DNA of 64,000 nt from positions 992,001-1,056,000 of the forward strand of contig CP118523.1 of NCBI GenBank assembly GCA_029227815.1. The letters are read 5' to 3'. The notes under the pieces were generated by a model, which searched no databases, was not told where the DNA came from, and saw only the letters and a program-made list of their open reading frames with translations. Source of the DNA: Clostridiaceae bacterium M8S5. GTDB taxonomy: Bacteria; Bacillota; Clostridia; Tissierellales; MCWD3. Positions 1 through 7,531 of this stretch are shown here, piece by piece (position 1 is the stretch's first letter; each line of letters opens with the position of its first letter). Position numbers and translations under genes: made by a program.

Positions 1-720
1 AAAATATATCCATTCTCATATCCGACAAATAGAAGATTAAGTCTAGTCAAAAACGAGATAGATAACTTCACCAAACTATTTGGGGAAAATTCAAAAAAGA
101 TAGAAGAAATACGTAAAGAACTAGGCGAAATAAGAGATTTAGCAATTGATATAGATAAACTAACATATATAGATAATAAAGCAACAGGCTTTGAAAATCA
201 TTTGTATCAAATCAGCTTAAGTGATTTTAATGGTGATATCTTAGAATTTAAAAAAGATATCATAAAGAAAAGAGAAGAAATAGAAAATAGAAAACCTCTA
301 AAGCAAAATTTGAGATTAGCATATATAGGGGTACCACCAATGACAGCGGATATATATGATTTTTTAGAAACATTAGACGCAAGAGTAGTTTATAATGAGG
401 TGCAAAGAGAGTTTGCTTTTCCAAGGCACCACAAAGCTAAAAATATATATGAACAATATTATGATTATACCTATCCTTATGATGTGATGTTTAGGTTAGA
501 AGAGATCAAAAAGCAAATTACACATAGAAAAATAGATGCAGTCATACATTATACCCAAAGCTTTTGTCATAAGGCAATAGAGCATATAGTTATAAACAAA
601 GAGTTAGATGTACCAGTTTTAAATATAGAAGGTGACAAACTCAACGAGTTAGATGCTAGAACAAAACTCAGATTAGAGGCGTTTACAGACATGCTCCTAG
701 ATAGAAAAGGGGTGTATTGA
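1..720 (+). CDS. 2-hydroxyacyl-CoA dehydratase-family protein, C-terminal part (5' end outside window)
   Basis: The frame is open from base 1, so the N-terminus lies outside the window; 239 codons plus the stop are visible. The C-terminal part resembles the HgdB/FldBC/YjiM family of iron-sulfur proteins that perform ATP-driven low-potential reductions with a partner activase. Supporting features are a charged helix around residues 15-60, a Rossmann-like segment beginning LRLAYIGVPP, a Cys in SFCHKAIE, and a C-terminal RTKLRLEAFTDML, which matches the family's final helix. The next gene is the matching activase and overlaps by one base, so the two are certainly co-transcribed. Both sit directly upstream of queuosine genes, which suggests a reductive role there; that role is inference. 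The substrate is unknown, and a double-cubane-cluster protein of unknown function is equally possible. Confidence 0.75.
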   Translation, partial: KIYPFSYPTNRRLSLVKNEIDNFTKLFGENSKKIEEIRKELGEIRDLAIDIDKLTYIDNKATGFENHLYQISLSDFNGDILEFKKDIIKKREEIENRKPLKQNLRLAYIGVPPMTADIYDFLETLDARVVYNEVQREFAFPRHHKAKNIYEQYYDYTYPYDVMFRLEEIKKQITHRKIDAVIHYTQSFCHKAIEHIVINKELDVPVLNIEGDKLNELDARTKLRLEAFTDMLLDRKGVY

Positions 721-1490
721 TGAAGTGTTTAGGAATAGATTTAGGCAGTAGAGAAGTAAAGATAGTTGCGATGAAAGACTTAGAGATTGTTTCCAAAGAG
801 AAAATAAGCACTGTTTCGTTTTACAAGAACTATTGTGGTTATAGAGACGGTAAAATAGTAGTTGATTTAAATAAACTTGGATGCTTGGATGTAGACAAAG
901 CTGTATCAACAGGCTATGGAAGAAACAATACTAATTTAAAAGAATTTAAAGCAATCAATGAAGTTAAAGCCCATGTGTATGGAGCTTTGTATCAAACGAG
1001 TATCAAAGATTTTACGTTGCTTGATGTAGGTGGACAGGATGTAAAGGCTGTAAAGGTTGAAAAAGGGATAATAACCGACTTACAATTAAATGACAAATGT
1101 GCAGCTTCATGTGGTAGATATCTAGAGAATATGGCAAATGTGTTAGAGATAGAGTTAGATGATATGGGAGAGTATTATAAAGATCCAGTAAATCTTAACT
1201 CAACTTGTGCAGTTTTTTCAGAGTCAGAATTGATTGGGAAGATAGCAGAAGGCATTGGTATGGACAGATTATGTGCAGGAGTAAATTACTCGCTGTATAA
1301 GAGAATATTGCCCATGCTTTCAAATTTAAACAACTCTATTTTAATAATGGCGGGTGGAGCTTCAAAGAATAAAGCTCTTGTAGAGTATTTAAAAAAAGAT
1401 TTCAAAGAAGTTGTAGTTTTAAAAGAAAATCAGTTTAATGGAGCAATAGGATGTTGTTATTATGCTCATAAATTTCTAAGGGAGAGATAG
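720..1490 (+). CDS. 2-hydroxyacyl-CoA dehydratase activase (HgdC/BadF-type ATPase)
   Basis: This is a 256-residue member of the ASKHA-fold activase family (HgdC, FldI, YjiL). These homodimers hold one bridging [4Fe-4S] cluster and use ATP to push electrons into the dehydratase partner. Visible motifs are the phosphate-1 loop GIDLGSREVK at residues 5-14, LLDVGGQDVKAV near residue 100, the first cluster Cys in NDKCAASCGRYLE, the second in STCAVFSESE, and the adenosine loop MAGGASKN. Its length fits the family. The start is the ATG whose A is the last base of the upstream TGA; a TTG one codon earlier is less likely. queD starts two bases after the stop, so the activase is translationally linked to preQ0 synthesis genes. 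Confidence 0.88.
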   Translation: MKCLGIDLGSREVKIVAMKDLEIVSKEKISTVSFYKNYCGYRDGKIVVDLNKLGCLDVDKAVSTGYGRNNTNLKEFKAINEVKAHVYGALYQTSIKDFTLLDVGGQDVKAVKVEKGIITDLQLNDKCAASCGRYLENMANVLEIELDDMGEYYKDPVNLNSTCAVFSESELIGKIAEGIGMDRLCAGVNYSLYKRILPMLSNLNNSILIMAGGASKNKALVEYLKKDFKEVVVLKENQFNGAIGCCYYAHKFLRER

Positions 1491-1492
1491 AT

Positions 1493-1912
1493 ATGTATGG
1501 ATTAAAAATTCAGCACAGCTTTGATAGTGCACATTTTTTAAAAGATTATTATGGGAAGTGTGCAAATATTCATGGTCATAGATGGAACGTAGAAGTGTTT
1601 ATAAAAAGTGAAACACTTAATAGAGATGGAGAAAAAAGAGGTATGATTGTAGACTTTGGTGATCTAAAAAGAGATGTTAAAGAAGTATTAGATTTCTATG
1701 ATCATAGTTTAATAATAGAAAAAGACAGCCTAAAGCCAAAAACAAAAGAGTGTTTACTTGATGAAGGTTTTAGAATTTTAGAAGTAGATTTTAGACCAAC
1801 AGCAGAGTGTTTTAGCGAATTTTTCTACAAAGCTGTTGAAAGTCGTGGTTATGATGTAGAAAAGGTGATTGTGTATGAAACTCCAAATAACTGTGCATTA
1901 TATTATGAATAG
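1493..1912 (+). CDS. queD: 6-carboxytetrahydropterin synthase QueD
   Basis: This 139-residue T-fold protein converts 7,8-dihydroneopterin triphosphate to 6-carboxy-5,6,7,8-tetrahydropterin, the second step to preQ0. The zinc ligands are visible as SAHF near residue 14 and NIHGHRW near residues 26-32. The catalytic Cys lies in YYGKCANIHGH, and the C-terminal YETPNNCALYYE fits the family's Glu-containing substrate site. GGGAGAG precedes the ATG. It lies two bases after the activase and 11 bases before the chosen queE start, inside one operon. Confidence 0.93.
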   Translation: MYGLKIQHSFDSAHFLKDYYGKCANIHGHRWNVEVFIKSETLNRDGEKRGMIVDFGDLKRDVKEVLDFYDHSLIIEKDSLKPKTKECLLDEGFRILEVDFRPTAECFSEFFYKAVESRGYDVEKVIVYETPNNCALYYE

Positions 1913-1923
1913 AGGTGCAAATT

Positions 1924-2589
1924 GTGTATAAAATAGCTGAAAAATTTACTAGCATAAATGGAGAAGGAAGATTGTGTGGACAGCTAGCCGTATTTATAAG
2001 ATTTGCAGGGTGTAATCTTAACTGTTCATATTGTGATACGGCATGGGCTAAGGATGAAAACTCCTACACTGACCAATTAAGCAAAGAACAAATTTACGAG
2101 TATATAAAACAGACAGGAGTTAGAAATATTACAATAACAGGAGGAGAACCTCTAGTACAAGCAAACATAAAAGAACTTTTAGAGTTGTTATCTGAGGATG
2201 AGAGTTTGCACATAGAAATAGAGACAAACGGAAGTGTATTACTAGCTGATTTTAAAAGTATCAAAAGAAAGAATATATCATACACTATGGACTATAAATT
2301 AGAAAGTAGTGGTATGGAGCAAGCTATGAATATTGACAACTTAAAGTACTTGACTAAAAACGATGTTATAAAATTTGTAATTGGTGATAAAAAAGATTTG
2401 AGTAAAGTGCTTGAATTACTAAATAAATACGATTTGCAAAGTAAGACGAATGTTTACTTTAGTACAGTATTTAATAGCGTAGAACTAAAGGAAATAGTGC
2501 AGTTTATGATAGATAATAAGCTTAATAATACTAATTTACAATTACAGCTACACAAAATCATATGGTCACCAGATGAAAGAGGTGTGTAA
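1924..2589 (+). CDS. queE: 7-carboxy-7-deazaguanine synthase QueE (radical SAM)
   Basis: QueE contracts 6-carboxytetrahydropterin to 7-carboxy-7-deazaguanine. The 221-residue protein has the N-terminal SINGEG signature, the radical-SAM cluster motif CNLNCSYC near residues 31-38, and the SAM-binding TGGEPL near residue 72. I chose GTG at 1924 because GAGGTG lies six bases upstream and the family's YKI(A/V)E start then falls at the N-terminus. A GTG at 1915 sits inside that ribosome site. The product feeds QueC, three genes downstream in this cluster. Confidence 0.92.
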   Translation: MYKIAEKFTSINGEGRLCGQLAVFIRFAGCNLNCSYCDTAWAKDENSYTDQLSKEQIYEYIKQTGVRNITITGGEPLVQANIKELLELLSEDESLHIEIETNGSVLLADFKSIKRKNISYTMDYKLESSGMEQAMNIDNLKYLTKNDVIKFVIGDKKDLSKVLELLNKYDLQSKTNVYFSTVFNSVELKEIVQFMIDNKLNNTNLQLQLHKIIWSPDERGV

Positions 2590-2591
2590 TA

Positions 2592-3182
2592 ATGGCAATA
2601 GATAAAAAAAAGATAGAAATGCACATAAGAGGAATAATAGAAGCAATAGGTGAAAATCCTGATAGGCAAGGACTAATAGATACACCTAAAAGAGTTGCAA
2701 AAATGTATGAAGAGGTCTTTGAAGGTATCAATTATACAAATGATGAAATAGCTGATATTTTTAATAAAACTTTTGACGAAGAAGATTTTATAAATAACTA
2801 TGAAAATGATATGGTGGTAGTTAAAGATATAGATACATTCAGTTATTGTGAACACCATTTGACACTTATATACAATATGAAGATTTCCATAGCATATATA
2901 CCAAAAGATAAAGTAATAGGTCTTAGTAAGATATGTCGTATAGCAGATATGGTATCAAAGAGATTACAACTGCAAGAGAGGATAGGCTCTGATATAGCAT
3001 ATATTCTTAAAAAGATTGTAGGTACAGAAGATGTAGCAGTAATAATAAGAGCAGAACATGGTTGTATGACAGCTAGGGGAATAAAAAAGCCAGGAGCAAA
3101 AACGGTCTCAACCACGTTTAGAGGAAAGTTCAAGCATGACAATAGCTATGCTGATAGATTTTTCGAATTAACTAAAAATTAA
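2592..3182 (+). CDS. folE: GTP cyclohydrolase I FolE
   Basis: FolE opens GTP to 7,8-dihydroneopterin triphosphate, the entry compound for both folate and preQ0. The 196-residue protein has the zinc-site CEHHL motif near residue 90, [12 protein letters not shown] in the middle, and the second zinc Cys in [14 protein letters not shown] near residue 157. Its length is typical. It lies between queE and queC, so this copy probably serves queuosine synthesis; a separate folate copy elsewhere cannot be excluded. AGAGGTG precedes the ATG. Confidence 0.95.
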   Translation: MAIDKKKIEMHIRGIIEAIGENPDRQGLIDTPKRVAKMYEEVFEGINYTNDEIADIFNKTFDEEDFINNYENDMVVVKDIDTFSYCEHHLTLIYNMKISIAYIPKDKVIGLSKICRIADMVSKRLQLQERIGSDIAYILKKIVGTEDVAVIIRAEHGCMTARGIKKPGAKTVSTTFRGKFKHDNSYADRFFELTKN

Positions 3183-3197
3183 AATAGAGGTGAGCAT

Positions 3198-3851
3198 ATG
3201 AAAAAATGCGTAGTAATATTCAGTGGTGGACAAGATAGTACAACGTGTCTATTTTGGGCAAAGAAAGAATTTGACGTAGTAGAAGCTATATCTTTTGATT
3301 ATAAACAAAGACACAGTTTAGAGCTTGAGTGTGCAAAGAAAATCTGTCAAAAGAATGGAGTAAAGCACACCATATTAGATATGGAACTGTTAAACCAATT
3401 AGCGCCAAATTCATTGACAAGAAGTGATATAGAAGTTGATGAAAAATCGAGTGAAGGAGTACCGAATTCATTTGTAGAAGGTAGAAACCTATTGTTTCTA
3501 ACATTTGGTGCGATTTATGCTAAAGTAAATAAAATAAATCACATTATAACAGGAGTATCTCAAAGTGATTATAGTGGATATCCAGACTGTAGAGATATAT
3601 TTATCAAGTCTACGAATGTTACGCTCAATTTAGCAATGGATTATGATTTTGTTATCCATACACCTTTGATGTGGATAGACAAAAAAGAAACATGGAAACT
3701 AGCTGACGATTTAGGAGTATTGGATATAGTAAAAAACGAAACATTGACATGCTATAATGGAATTATAGGAGATGGGTGTGGTAAATGTCCTGCCTGTGAG
3801 TTAAGAAGAAGAGGATATGACGAATATATGAAAACTAAAGGGGCATGTTAA
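3198..3851 (+). CDS. queC: 7-cyano-7-deazaguanine (preQ0) synthase QueC
   Basis: QueC uses two ATP and ammonia to turn 7-carboxy-7-deazaguanine into preQ0. The 217-residue protein starts with the PP-loop SGGQDSTT at residues 9-16. It has EGRNLLFL and the [10 protein letters not shown] substrate segment in the middle, and it ends with the zinc-binding cluster [14 protein letters not shown]. It is the last recognised gene of the operon. queF is not next to it. The 3' end of this gene is copied, in decayed form, twice downstream (4278-4373 and 4677-4774). Confidence 0.95.
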   Translation: MKKCVVIFSGGQDSTTCLFWAKKEFDVVEAISFDYKQRHSLELECAKKICQKNGVKHTILDMELLNQLAPNSLTRSDIEVDEKSSEGVPNSFVEGRNLLFLTFGAIYAKVNKINHIITGVSQSDYSGYPDCRDIFIKSTNVTLNLAMDYDFVIHTPLMWIDKKETWKLADDLGVLDIVKNETLTCYNGIIGDGCGKCPACELRRRGYDEYMKTKGAC

Positions 3852-3939
3852 AATTGAGTAGCAGAGATTACTTAAAAGGTAAGTGAGCAACAGAAATTTT
3901 AACAATAACTCAGAAATTGGGCTTTTGTATACAGCCTGA

Positions 3940-3966
3940 AACTGCTTGAGATAAGCAGTTTTTTAT
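3940..3966 (+). terminator. Rho-independent terminator after queC
   Basis: AACTGCTT and AAGCAGTT form an 8-bp perfect stem with a 5-base loop, followed directly by a T-rich run. It lies about 90 bases after the queC stop and ends the queuosine operon. Confidence 0.8.
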
Positions 3967-4037
3967 ATATACATTTGGAACAAAAAGGAAAATTTGATAA
4001 TCATATGAATGTAAGATAAAATAAAAGGGGTGTTAGT

Positions 4038-4190
4038 ATGAAAAAACTAATCAAAAAAGTTCAAATATCAACACTAACCAAAAATGGAGTATTACCAATT
4101 TGTCATATTCCACATTGTTTATGTCATGTAGACTTAGATGATGCTGAGAGCAACAGAAGAAATGAATATCCATATGATTATGTTTATTAG
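4038..4190 (+). CDS. Small Cys-containing peptide, copy 1 of 3
   Basis: This predicted 50-residue peptide has a GGGGTG ribosome site eight bases before the ATG. It has a basic N-terminal part (MKKLIKKVQIS, then LTKNGV), a compact core CHIPHCLC, and an acidic then Tyr-rich end YPYDYVY. The same plan recurs in two tandem copies: Lys-rich leader, xLTKNGV, CxxPxCxC, and a YP...VY end. Conservation across copies supports translation. The leader-plus-Cys-core layout suggests a ribosomally made, modified peptide or a metal-binding peptide. I recall Cys-rich tandem peptide families in clostridia but cannot confirm membership. No radical SAM maturase or transporter lies beside it apart from queE upstream. 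Confidence 0.6.
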   Translation: MKKLIKKVQISTLTKNGVLPICHIPHCLCHVDLDDAESNRRNEYPYDYVY

Positions 4191-4205
4191 AAATTGATGA
4201 AAAAG

Positions 4206-4241
4206 CTACTTAGTCAAGATAATTGACTGGGTAGTTTTTTT
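4206..4241 (+). terminator. Terminator after peptide copy 1
   Basis: CTACTTAGTCAA (4206-4217) pairs with TTGACTGGGTAG (4223-4234), 12 bp with two G-U pairs, followed by a T-run. Equivalent stems follow copies 2 and 3. Confidence 0.85.
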
Positions 4242-4277
4242 ATTAAATAAAAATATAACACTATAAAGATTGGGTAT

Positions 4278-4373
4278 CATAAAAGAAACATGATTGTTGG
4301 AGGGGATGTGGTAAGGTAAGTGCCTTGCATGTGTTAAGAGGAATAGGATATAAAAGATATAAGATATGGAACA
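4278..4373 (+). pseudogene. Decayed duplicate of the queC 3' end, remnant 1
   Basis: The stretch can be aligned by eye to the last ~100 bases of queC. Landmarks in the same order are GATGTGGTAA (queC: GGTGTGGTAA), then TGCCTTGCATGTGTTAAGAGG (queC: TGTCCTGCCTGTGAGTTAAGAAG), then an AGGATAT/ATATGG end. Frameshifts and stops make it non-coding. It belongs to a ~395-bp tandem unit with the following peptide gene. Confidence 0.65.
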
Positions 4374-4432
4374 ATAAGCATTATTCAATAATCTTATTAG
4401 TGTAATATAAAATAATACAAGGGGGGATTTAT

Positions 4433-4585
4433 ATTAAAAGACTAATTAGAAAAGTTCAGATATCAACAATAACTAAAAATGGAGTATTATCTAATTGTGG
4501 TATTCCACTTTGTTCATGTAATGTAGACTTAAATGATAGATTAATCAACATAAAAGAGCAATATCCACATGATTTTGTTTATTAG
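4433..4585 (+). CDS. Small Cys-containing peptide, copy 2 of 3 (ATT start or dying copy)
   Basis: The 50-codon frame is the same length as copy 1 and stays open throughout. It encodes IKRLIRKVQIS, TKNGV, CGIPLCSC and YPHDFVY at matching positions. A GGGGGG ribosome site is present, but the codon at the start position is ATT instead of ATG. Either translation starts at AUU, as known for infC, or the copy has lost its start and is a young pseudogene. The intact reading frame favours recent or continuing function. Its terminator follows at 4601. Confidence 0.5.
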   Translation: MKRLIRKVQISTITKNGVLSNCGIPLCSCNVDLNDRLINIKEQYPHDFVY

Positions 4586-4600
4586 AAATTGATGAAAAGT

Positions 4601-4637
4601 TACCTAGTTAAGATAATTGAACTGGGTAGTTTTTTTA
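4601..4637 (+). terminator. Terminator after peptide copy 2
   Basis: TACCTAGTT (4601-4609) pairs with AACTGGGTA (4620-4628), with one G-U pair, then a run of seven T. Confidence 0.85.
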
Positions 4638-4676
4638 TTCAATAAATAATATAACAATATAATAAATTAGATAATA

Positions 4677-4774
4677 CAAAAGACATATAATTGTTGGAGA
4701 TGATGTGGTAAGATAAGTTTCTTACTTCTGAATTAAGAAGAAGAGAATATGGGCGAGTACAAAATATGGAACAA
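4677..4774 (+). pseudogene. Decayed duplicate of the queC 3' end, remnant 2
   Basis: It contains TGATGTGGTAAGATAAG, a middle segment like that of remnant 1, and GAATTAAGAAGAAGAGAATATG. The last of these is nearly identical to queC GAGTTAAGAAGAAGAGGATATG. Frameshifts and stops prevent coding. It shares with remnant 1 the ATTGTTGGAG and ATATGGAACAA segments, so the two remnants descend from one duplicated unit. Confidence 0.65.
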
Positions 4775-4831
4775 AGATAATGATTCAATAATCTTATTAG
4801 TGTAATATAAAATTTATAAGAGGGGGATAAC

Positions 4832-4996
4832 ATGAAAAAACTAATTAAAAATGTTAAAATATCAATGCTTACCAAAAACGGAGTGATGTGTACGCCAGTA
4901 TGTCATGGGCCGATGTGTATGTGTGGTCCTAATCACGAAGGTGATTCTGTTGGTGAAACAAGACAAAAGTATCCATTATACAACGTATATATGTAA
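4832..4996 (+). CDS. Small Cys-containing peptide, copy 3 of 3
   Basis: This is a 54-residue peptide with an AGGGGG ribosome site before the ATG. It keeps the MKKLIKNVKIS leader, LTKNGV, the core CHGPMCMC and the end YPLYNVYM. It adds one Cys before the core (VMCTPVC) and a Gly-rich segment after it. It is more diverged than copies 1 and 2, mostly in the core, as expected if the N-terminal part is a conserved recognition leader. A terminator follows at 5044. Confidence 0.6.
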   Translation: MKKLIKNVKISMLTKNGVMCTPVCHGPMCMCGPNHEGDSVGETRQKYPLYNVYM

Positions 4997-5043
4997 GATA
5001 GGAATAGATGATGACAAGAGCTACATAAACGATAAATATCTAT

Positions 5044-5080
5044 AAAAGCTACCTAGTTAATTTCTGGGTAGCTTTTATAG
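5044..5080 (+). terminator. Terminator after peptide copy 3
   Basis: AAAAGCTACCTAG (5044-5056) pairs with CTGGGTAGCTTTT (5064-5076), 13 bp with one G-U pair; the T-run forms the 3' side. Confidence 0.85.
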
Positions 5081-5206
5081 TTTAGGCTAATCTACTATAT
5101 GAAGATAATCGCAAGGTGTTTTATAAGATCAAAAGAACCTAAGAGATATAGTTGTTATTTAAGAGCAATATTGACCTGATATACAAAATTCACCACAAAA
5201 CATAAA

Positions 5207-5233
5207 ACAGTACCTTGCATAAAAAGGTACTGT
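5207..5233. promoter_or_regulatory. Perfect inverted repeat upstream of padR
   Basis: ACAGTACCTT (5207-5216) and AAGGTACTGT (5224-5233) are a perfect 10-bp inverted repeat with a 7-base spacer. It ends 46 bases before the PadR start. No T-run follows, so an autoregulatory operator is more likely than a terminator. Confidence 0.45.
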
Positions 5234-5279
5234 GTGTTATCATATATCTAACACATATAATTGATTAGAGGTGTATATT

Positions 5280-5603
5280 TTGAACATACAATTTAAAAAA
5301 GGAGTTTTGGAGCTGTGCGTATTGTCCATACTCAGTAAAAAAGAGTGTTATGGCTATGAGCTAGTTGATGTGATATCAAACAACATAACCATATCCGAGG
5401 GAACAATATATCCACTGCTTAGAAGACTCAAAAAAGATGGATATGTGACTACTTATTTAAAAGAGTCGACTGAAGGTCCTCCTCGAAAGTACTATAGACT
5501 AACTGATACAGGAGAGGAGATGAAAAATGAGCTAACAAAGGAGTGGCAGTTATTTGTTAGCAATGTTAATGGTATATTAGAAGGTGGTGTTATAAATGAA
5601 TAA
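5280..5603 (+). CDS. PadR-family transcriptional regulator
   Basis: A 107-residue winged-helix regulator. The family pattern is clear: [44 protein letters not shown] (recognition helix and wing) and [13 protein letters not shown] chose TTG at 5280 because AGAGGTG lies seven bases before it and the NIQFKKG start matches the family. The GTG at 5271 is part of that ribosome site. It overlaps the next gene by eight bases. PadR-DUF1700-DUF4097 neighbours usually form an envelope-stress-type module, and all parts are present here by 9.6 kb. An inverted repeat upstream may be its operator. Confidence 0.9.
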   Translation: MNIQFKKGVLELCVLSILSKKECYGYELVDVISNNITISEGTIYPLLRRLKKDGYVTTYLKESTEGPPRKYYRLTDTGEEMKNELTKEWQLFVSNVNGILEGGVINE

Positions 5604-6168
5604 GAGAGAATTTTTAAATTCGCTAAAATACAATCTAAAGGGACTTTCCAGCGAAGAAGTTAAAGATATACTATTTGATTATGAGGAGTATTTTGAGGTA
5701 GGAGCTAATAAAGGACGTAGCGAAGTTGAGATAGCGAACTCTCTAGGAAATCCAAAGCAATTAGCAAAGCAATTAAAAGCAACATACATGATACAGAATG
5801 CGCAAGAGAAATCTACAACACGTAATTTATTCAAAGCTGTGATGGCGTGTATAGGTCTTGGATTTTTTAATATTATATTCATTATGCCTTTTTTAGGAAT
5901 AGTTATTGCAGTATTTGGAGTATTACTATGTGGAGTAGCAATAGTGATAATTAGTATATTAGTATTGATAATAAGTGTGTTTATGCCACAATATTATAGT
6001 GATTTGTATATTCAAAATACACCTGCAATTAATATATTTTTATGTATAGGGCTTGCATGCTTAGGGTATCTGATATCAGTAGGTTCATATTCATTAATAA
6101 AATTATTCTATAGAGTATCATTAAAGTATTTAAAACTAAATTTAAAGATAATCACAGGAAATGAATGA
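5596..6168 (+). CDS. DUF1700 (HAAS-domain) membrane protein
   Basis: A 190-residue protein. Its first ~70 residues are the helical DUF1700/HAAS domain ([35 protein letters not shown]). Three to four hydrophobic helices follow between residues ~85 and 175. Such proteins are normally co-transcribed with a PadR regulator and act with DUF4097 proteins at the membrane; the exact function is unknown. It overlaps padR by eight bases. Confidence 0.85.
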   Translation: MNKREFLNSLKYNLKGLSSEEVKDILFDYEEYFEVGANKGRSEVEIANSLGNPKQLAKQLKATYMIQNAQEKSTTRNLFKAVMACIGLGFFNIIFIMPFLGIVIAVFGVLLCGVAIVIISILVLIISVFMPQYYSDLYIQNTPAINIFLCIGLACLGYLISVGSYSLIKLFYRVSLKYLKLNLKIITGNE

Positions 6169-6514
6169 TTAAGAGTATAAAATTATAAGGAAAATTAATT
6201 ATAAATACTTAATGTAACTATAAGTTTTTATGTTATAAAAGAAATTGAGCTAACCTATAAATTAAATGCAAAGCATTGTACTTTTAATTGGAAATATAAG
6301 TAGATATGACCATAATTTTTAGGTAGAGCTTAATTATAGATTTTTGCTATAATATAAAAGTGCTTTGTATATCAAAGTATAAGTGAAGGTTTGTTGTAAA
6401 GAAGGTTTATAAAAACTATTAGTTTAAATCATTAAGTATAGTTCGAAGTTTTCAAGATATTATTTAATATCATTGAGTTCTATAACTAAATGAATAACAC
6501 TAAGGGGGAACATC
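6169..6514 (+). promoter_or_regulatory. Gene-free leader with an extended -10 promoter
   Basis: No ORF of note. TTTTTGCTATAAT places an extended -10 (TGCTATAAT, TATAAT at 6348-6353) about 155 bases before the phosphotransferase start. The leader carries CTTTGTATATCAAAG, a short hairpin. I see no recognisable riboswitch. Confidence 0.4.
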
Positions 6515-7528
6515 ATGAACGAAGGTAAATATAATGTACAGTTTGACACATTGTGTGCTGTATTAGAACTAGGTGAGATTATAGAAAGTCCTAAAGCTAT
6601 AACAGGTGGACTGTTGCATAGAATGTATGAAGTAAATACAACAAGAGGAAGATATGCTATAAAGGCATTAAATCCTCAGATTATGTTAAGACCAACAGCT
6701 AAAAGACATACATTAAATGCCGAGAGAATATCTGCTATAGCATTAAAGAATGGATTATTGACTATAACAGCTAAAAGATTCAATAATGATATTATTCAAA
6801 ACGTAGAAAACCAACATTATTTAATATTTGATTTAATAGATGGAAGAAGTTTGAAAGTTGATGAAATCAATACAGAGCATTGCCGTAAAATTGGAGACAT
6901 ATTAGCCAAACTACATAGCATAGATTTTTCAGAGCTAAATATAAAAAATGATATATTACAAAATGAACCTTTAATCGATTGGGAATACTATTTGAACAAG
7001 GGCAAAAAAGCAATGTGGATTGATGAATATAGAGAAATAATGAACAGACTTTATGAATGGGACAAACAAGCTAAAGCATCAGTAAAATTGCTTTCTAAGC
7101 AAATGATAATAAGTCATAGAGATTTAGATCCTAAAAATGTAATGTGGAATAATGATAATCCAATAATCATCGACTGGGAGTCATCGAACTACATAAATCC
7201 TATGCATGAACTGATAGAAACGGCTATTTATTGGGCTGAAGATGAGAATAAAATTGTTGATGAAAGCAAGTTTTTATCCTGCATAAAAGCATATAAAAAG
7301 AGAATAGATATACCTAAGATGGATTGGAAGACAGTATTAACAGCCTGTTTCTCTGGAAAATTGGGTTGGTTAGAGTACAGTCTTAAGAGATCTTTGGGCA
7401 TAGAGTCTACAGATGAAAAAGAACAAATACTGGGAACAGAGCAAGTAATAAATACAATTAAATTAATAAAATTATATAGTACTTCCATAATAAAAATAGA
7501 GAAGTGGCTTAATGCAAAAGGAGAGTAA
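6515..7528 (+). CDS. Aminoglycoside phosphotransferase (APH)-family kinase
   Basis: A 337-residue kinase-like protein. The APH catalytic loop HRDLDPKNVMWN lies near residues 205-216 and the metal-binding DWESSN near 225. GGLLHRMYEV near residue 32 is the ATP-binding strand and YAIKAL holds the nucleotide Lys. Homologs phosphorylate aminoglycosides, choline, homoserine or other small alcohols, and the substrate cannot be read here. AAGGGGG precedes the ATG. It is only three bases from the DUF4097 gene that follows, so the two are co-transcribed, which ties it to the envelope module rather than to a resistance island. Confidence 0.85.
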   Translation: MNEGKYNVQFDTLCAVLELGEIIESPKAITGGLLHRMYEVNTTRGRYAIKALNPQIMLRPTAKRHTLNAERISAIALKNGLLTITAKRFNNDIIQNVENQHYLIFDLIDGRSLKVDEINTEHCRKIGDILAKLHSIDFSELNIKNDILQNEPLIDWEYYLNKGKKAMWIDEYREIMNRLYEWDKQAKASVKLLSKQMIISHRDLDPKNVMWNNDNPIIIDWESSNYINPMHELIETAIYWAEDENKIVDESKFLSCIKAYKKRIDIPKMDWKTVLTACFSGKLGWLEYSLKRSLGIESTDEKEQILGTEQVINTIKLIKLYSTSIIKIEKWLNAKGE

Positions 7529-7531
7529 ATT

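Noticed and set aside
4190-4832. Riboswitch (for example preQ1) in the gaps between the small peptides
   Set aside because: The gaps align to terminator plus queC tail remnants; no preQ1 pseudoknot pattern is visible. The true leader of the que operon lies outside the window.
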